Source of the DNA: Affinundibacterium baiyunense
Lineage (GTDB): Bacteria; Pseudomonadota; Gammaproteobacteria; Burkholderiales; Burkholderiaceae_D
DNA length: 42,133 nucleotides
Assembly: GCF_018139645.1 (NCBI RefSeq)
Contig: NZ_JAGSPM010000017.1
Span: 1 to 42,133, forward strand
Direction of reading: 5' to 3'
Made by a program: the position numbers and the translations under genes. The number at the start of each line of letters is the position of its first letter. Position 1 is the stretch's first letter. The notes beneath the pieces were generated by a model. The model worked only from the letters and a program-made list of their open reading frames with translations, ran no database searches and was not told where the DNA came from. Positions 42,015 to 42,133 of the stretch are shown in pieces.

Positions 42015-42133
42015 TGACCCCAAATAGTTGGACAGTTTGTTAGTTATGCATAGGAGGGCTGATTTCTGTATTGAACAGGACTCAGCCCTTTTAGTTTTAG
42101 TTTGATTCGCTCATGATTATAGTAGTGAATGTA
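42015..42133 (-). mobile_element. IS3-family insertion sequence, one end (runs off the window)
   Basis: The sequence TGACCCCAAATAGTTGG at 42015 matches the terminal inverted repeats typical of IS3-family (IS150-type) elements. It is followed at once by the C-terminus of a transposase on the minus strand. Only this end is in the window, so completeness and the exact group cannot be settled. The other end and any 3-base target duplication lie beyond. Confidence 0.85.
42044..42133 (-). CDS. IS3-family transposase OrfB, C-terminal 29 residues (partial)
   Basis: The minus strand encodes YIHYYNHERIKLKLKGLSP followed by VQYRNQPSYA and a stop. The YNHERIKxKLKGLSPVQYR pattern is the conserved C-terminal end of the DDE transposase OrfB of the IS150 group of IS3 elements. 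The gene continues past the right edge. Catalytic residues are outside the window. Confidence 0.9.
   Translation of the reverse strand, partial: YIHYYNHERIKLKLKGLSPVQYRNQPSYA

Noticed and set aside
1..42133. CRISPR array, prophage, or tRNA/rRNA genes
   Set aside because: I saw no regularly spaced direct repeats, no phage structural genes and no tRNA or rRNA sequence in reading through the window; a dedicated tRNA scan was not possible.

Overview
The window is a stretch of chromosome from a betaproteobacterium, most likely of the order Burkholderiales and plausibly near Oxalobacteraceae (an Undibacterium-like genome). That placement is an inference from the gene order (rpsL-rpsG-fusA-tuf, ybeD-lipB-lipA, minCDE, hemA-prfA), from how the proteins read, and from moderate GC; I could not run a phylogeny. 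Most genes are ordinary housekeeping or envelope genes. The accessory part is the right quarter.

Layout. 1-3474 (minus strand): the str operon, rpsL, rpsG, fusA and the 5' end of tuf. 3967-10718 (plus): envelope genes, namely a phosphoethanolamine-transferase-like sulfatase-fold enzyme, a four-gene MCE/Mla-type lipid transporter (permease with STAS domain, ATPase, MCE protein, auxiliary lipoprotein) and a VanZ-family membrane protein. 10747-13483: a small lipoprotein, a [2Fe-2S] thioredoxin-like ferredoxin, an alpha/beta hydrolase and a PBP5/6-type D,D-carboxypeptidase closed by a strong terminator. 13563-16552 (minus): a small membrane protein and the overlapping trio GDYXXLXY / DUF4401 / DUF2157. 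16902-19144 (plus): ybeD-like, a 75-aa orphan, lipB, lipA. 19371-20252: two small tandem genes sharing an unusual Arg-rich motif, the second behind a possible leader peptide and RBS hairpin. 20665-22584: minCDE. 22668-27972: a two-component cluster made of an OmpR-type regulator, a secreted LysM/FecR protein and a CHASE2 histidine kinase. 28063-30944: hemA, prfA and a short orphan.

31028-39147 (minus) encodes a near-complete route for lysine breakdown through 3,5-diaminohexanoate: KamA, Kdd, a KamB-like P-loop protein, KamD, KamE, Kal and Kce. In order, lysine 2,3-aminomutase makes beta-lysine, the B12/PLP lysine 5,6-aminomutase makes 3,5-diaminohexanoate, Kdd oxidises it, Kce splits it with acetyl-CoA to acetoacetate and 3-aminobutyryl-CoA, and Kal removes ammonia to give crotonyl-CoA. 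A divergent Lrp/AsnC-type regulator sits beside kamA, and alanine dehydrogenase lies just beyond. No KamC (MutS-like reactivase ATPase), CoA-transferase or lysine transporter is present in the window.

The most unusual DNA lies in this same cluster. Three of its intergenic gaps carry repetitive palindromic DNA: a 696-bp nested inverted-repeat element between kal and kce, and two REP-like hairpin doublets in opposite orientation between kamE and kal and between kamA and kdd. Upstream of ald is a leader with two dyads that share sequence and can pair alternatively. The right edge cuts into an IS3-family insertion sequence.
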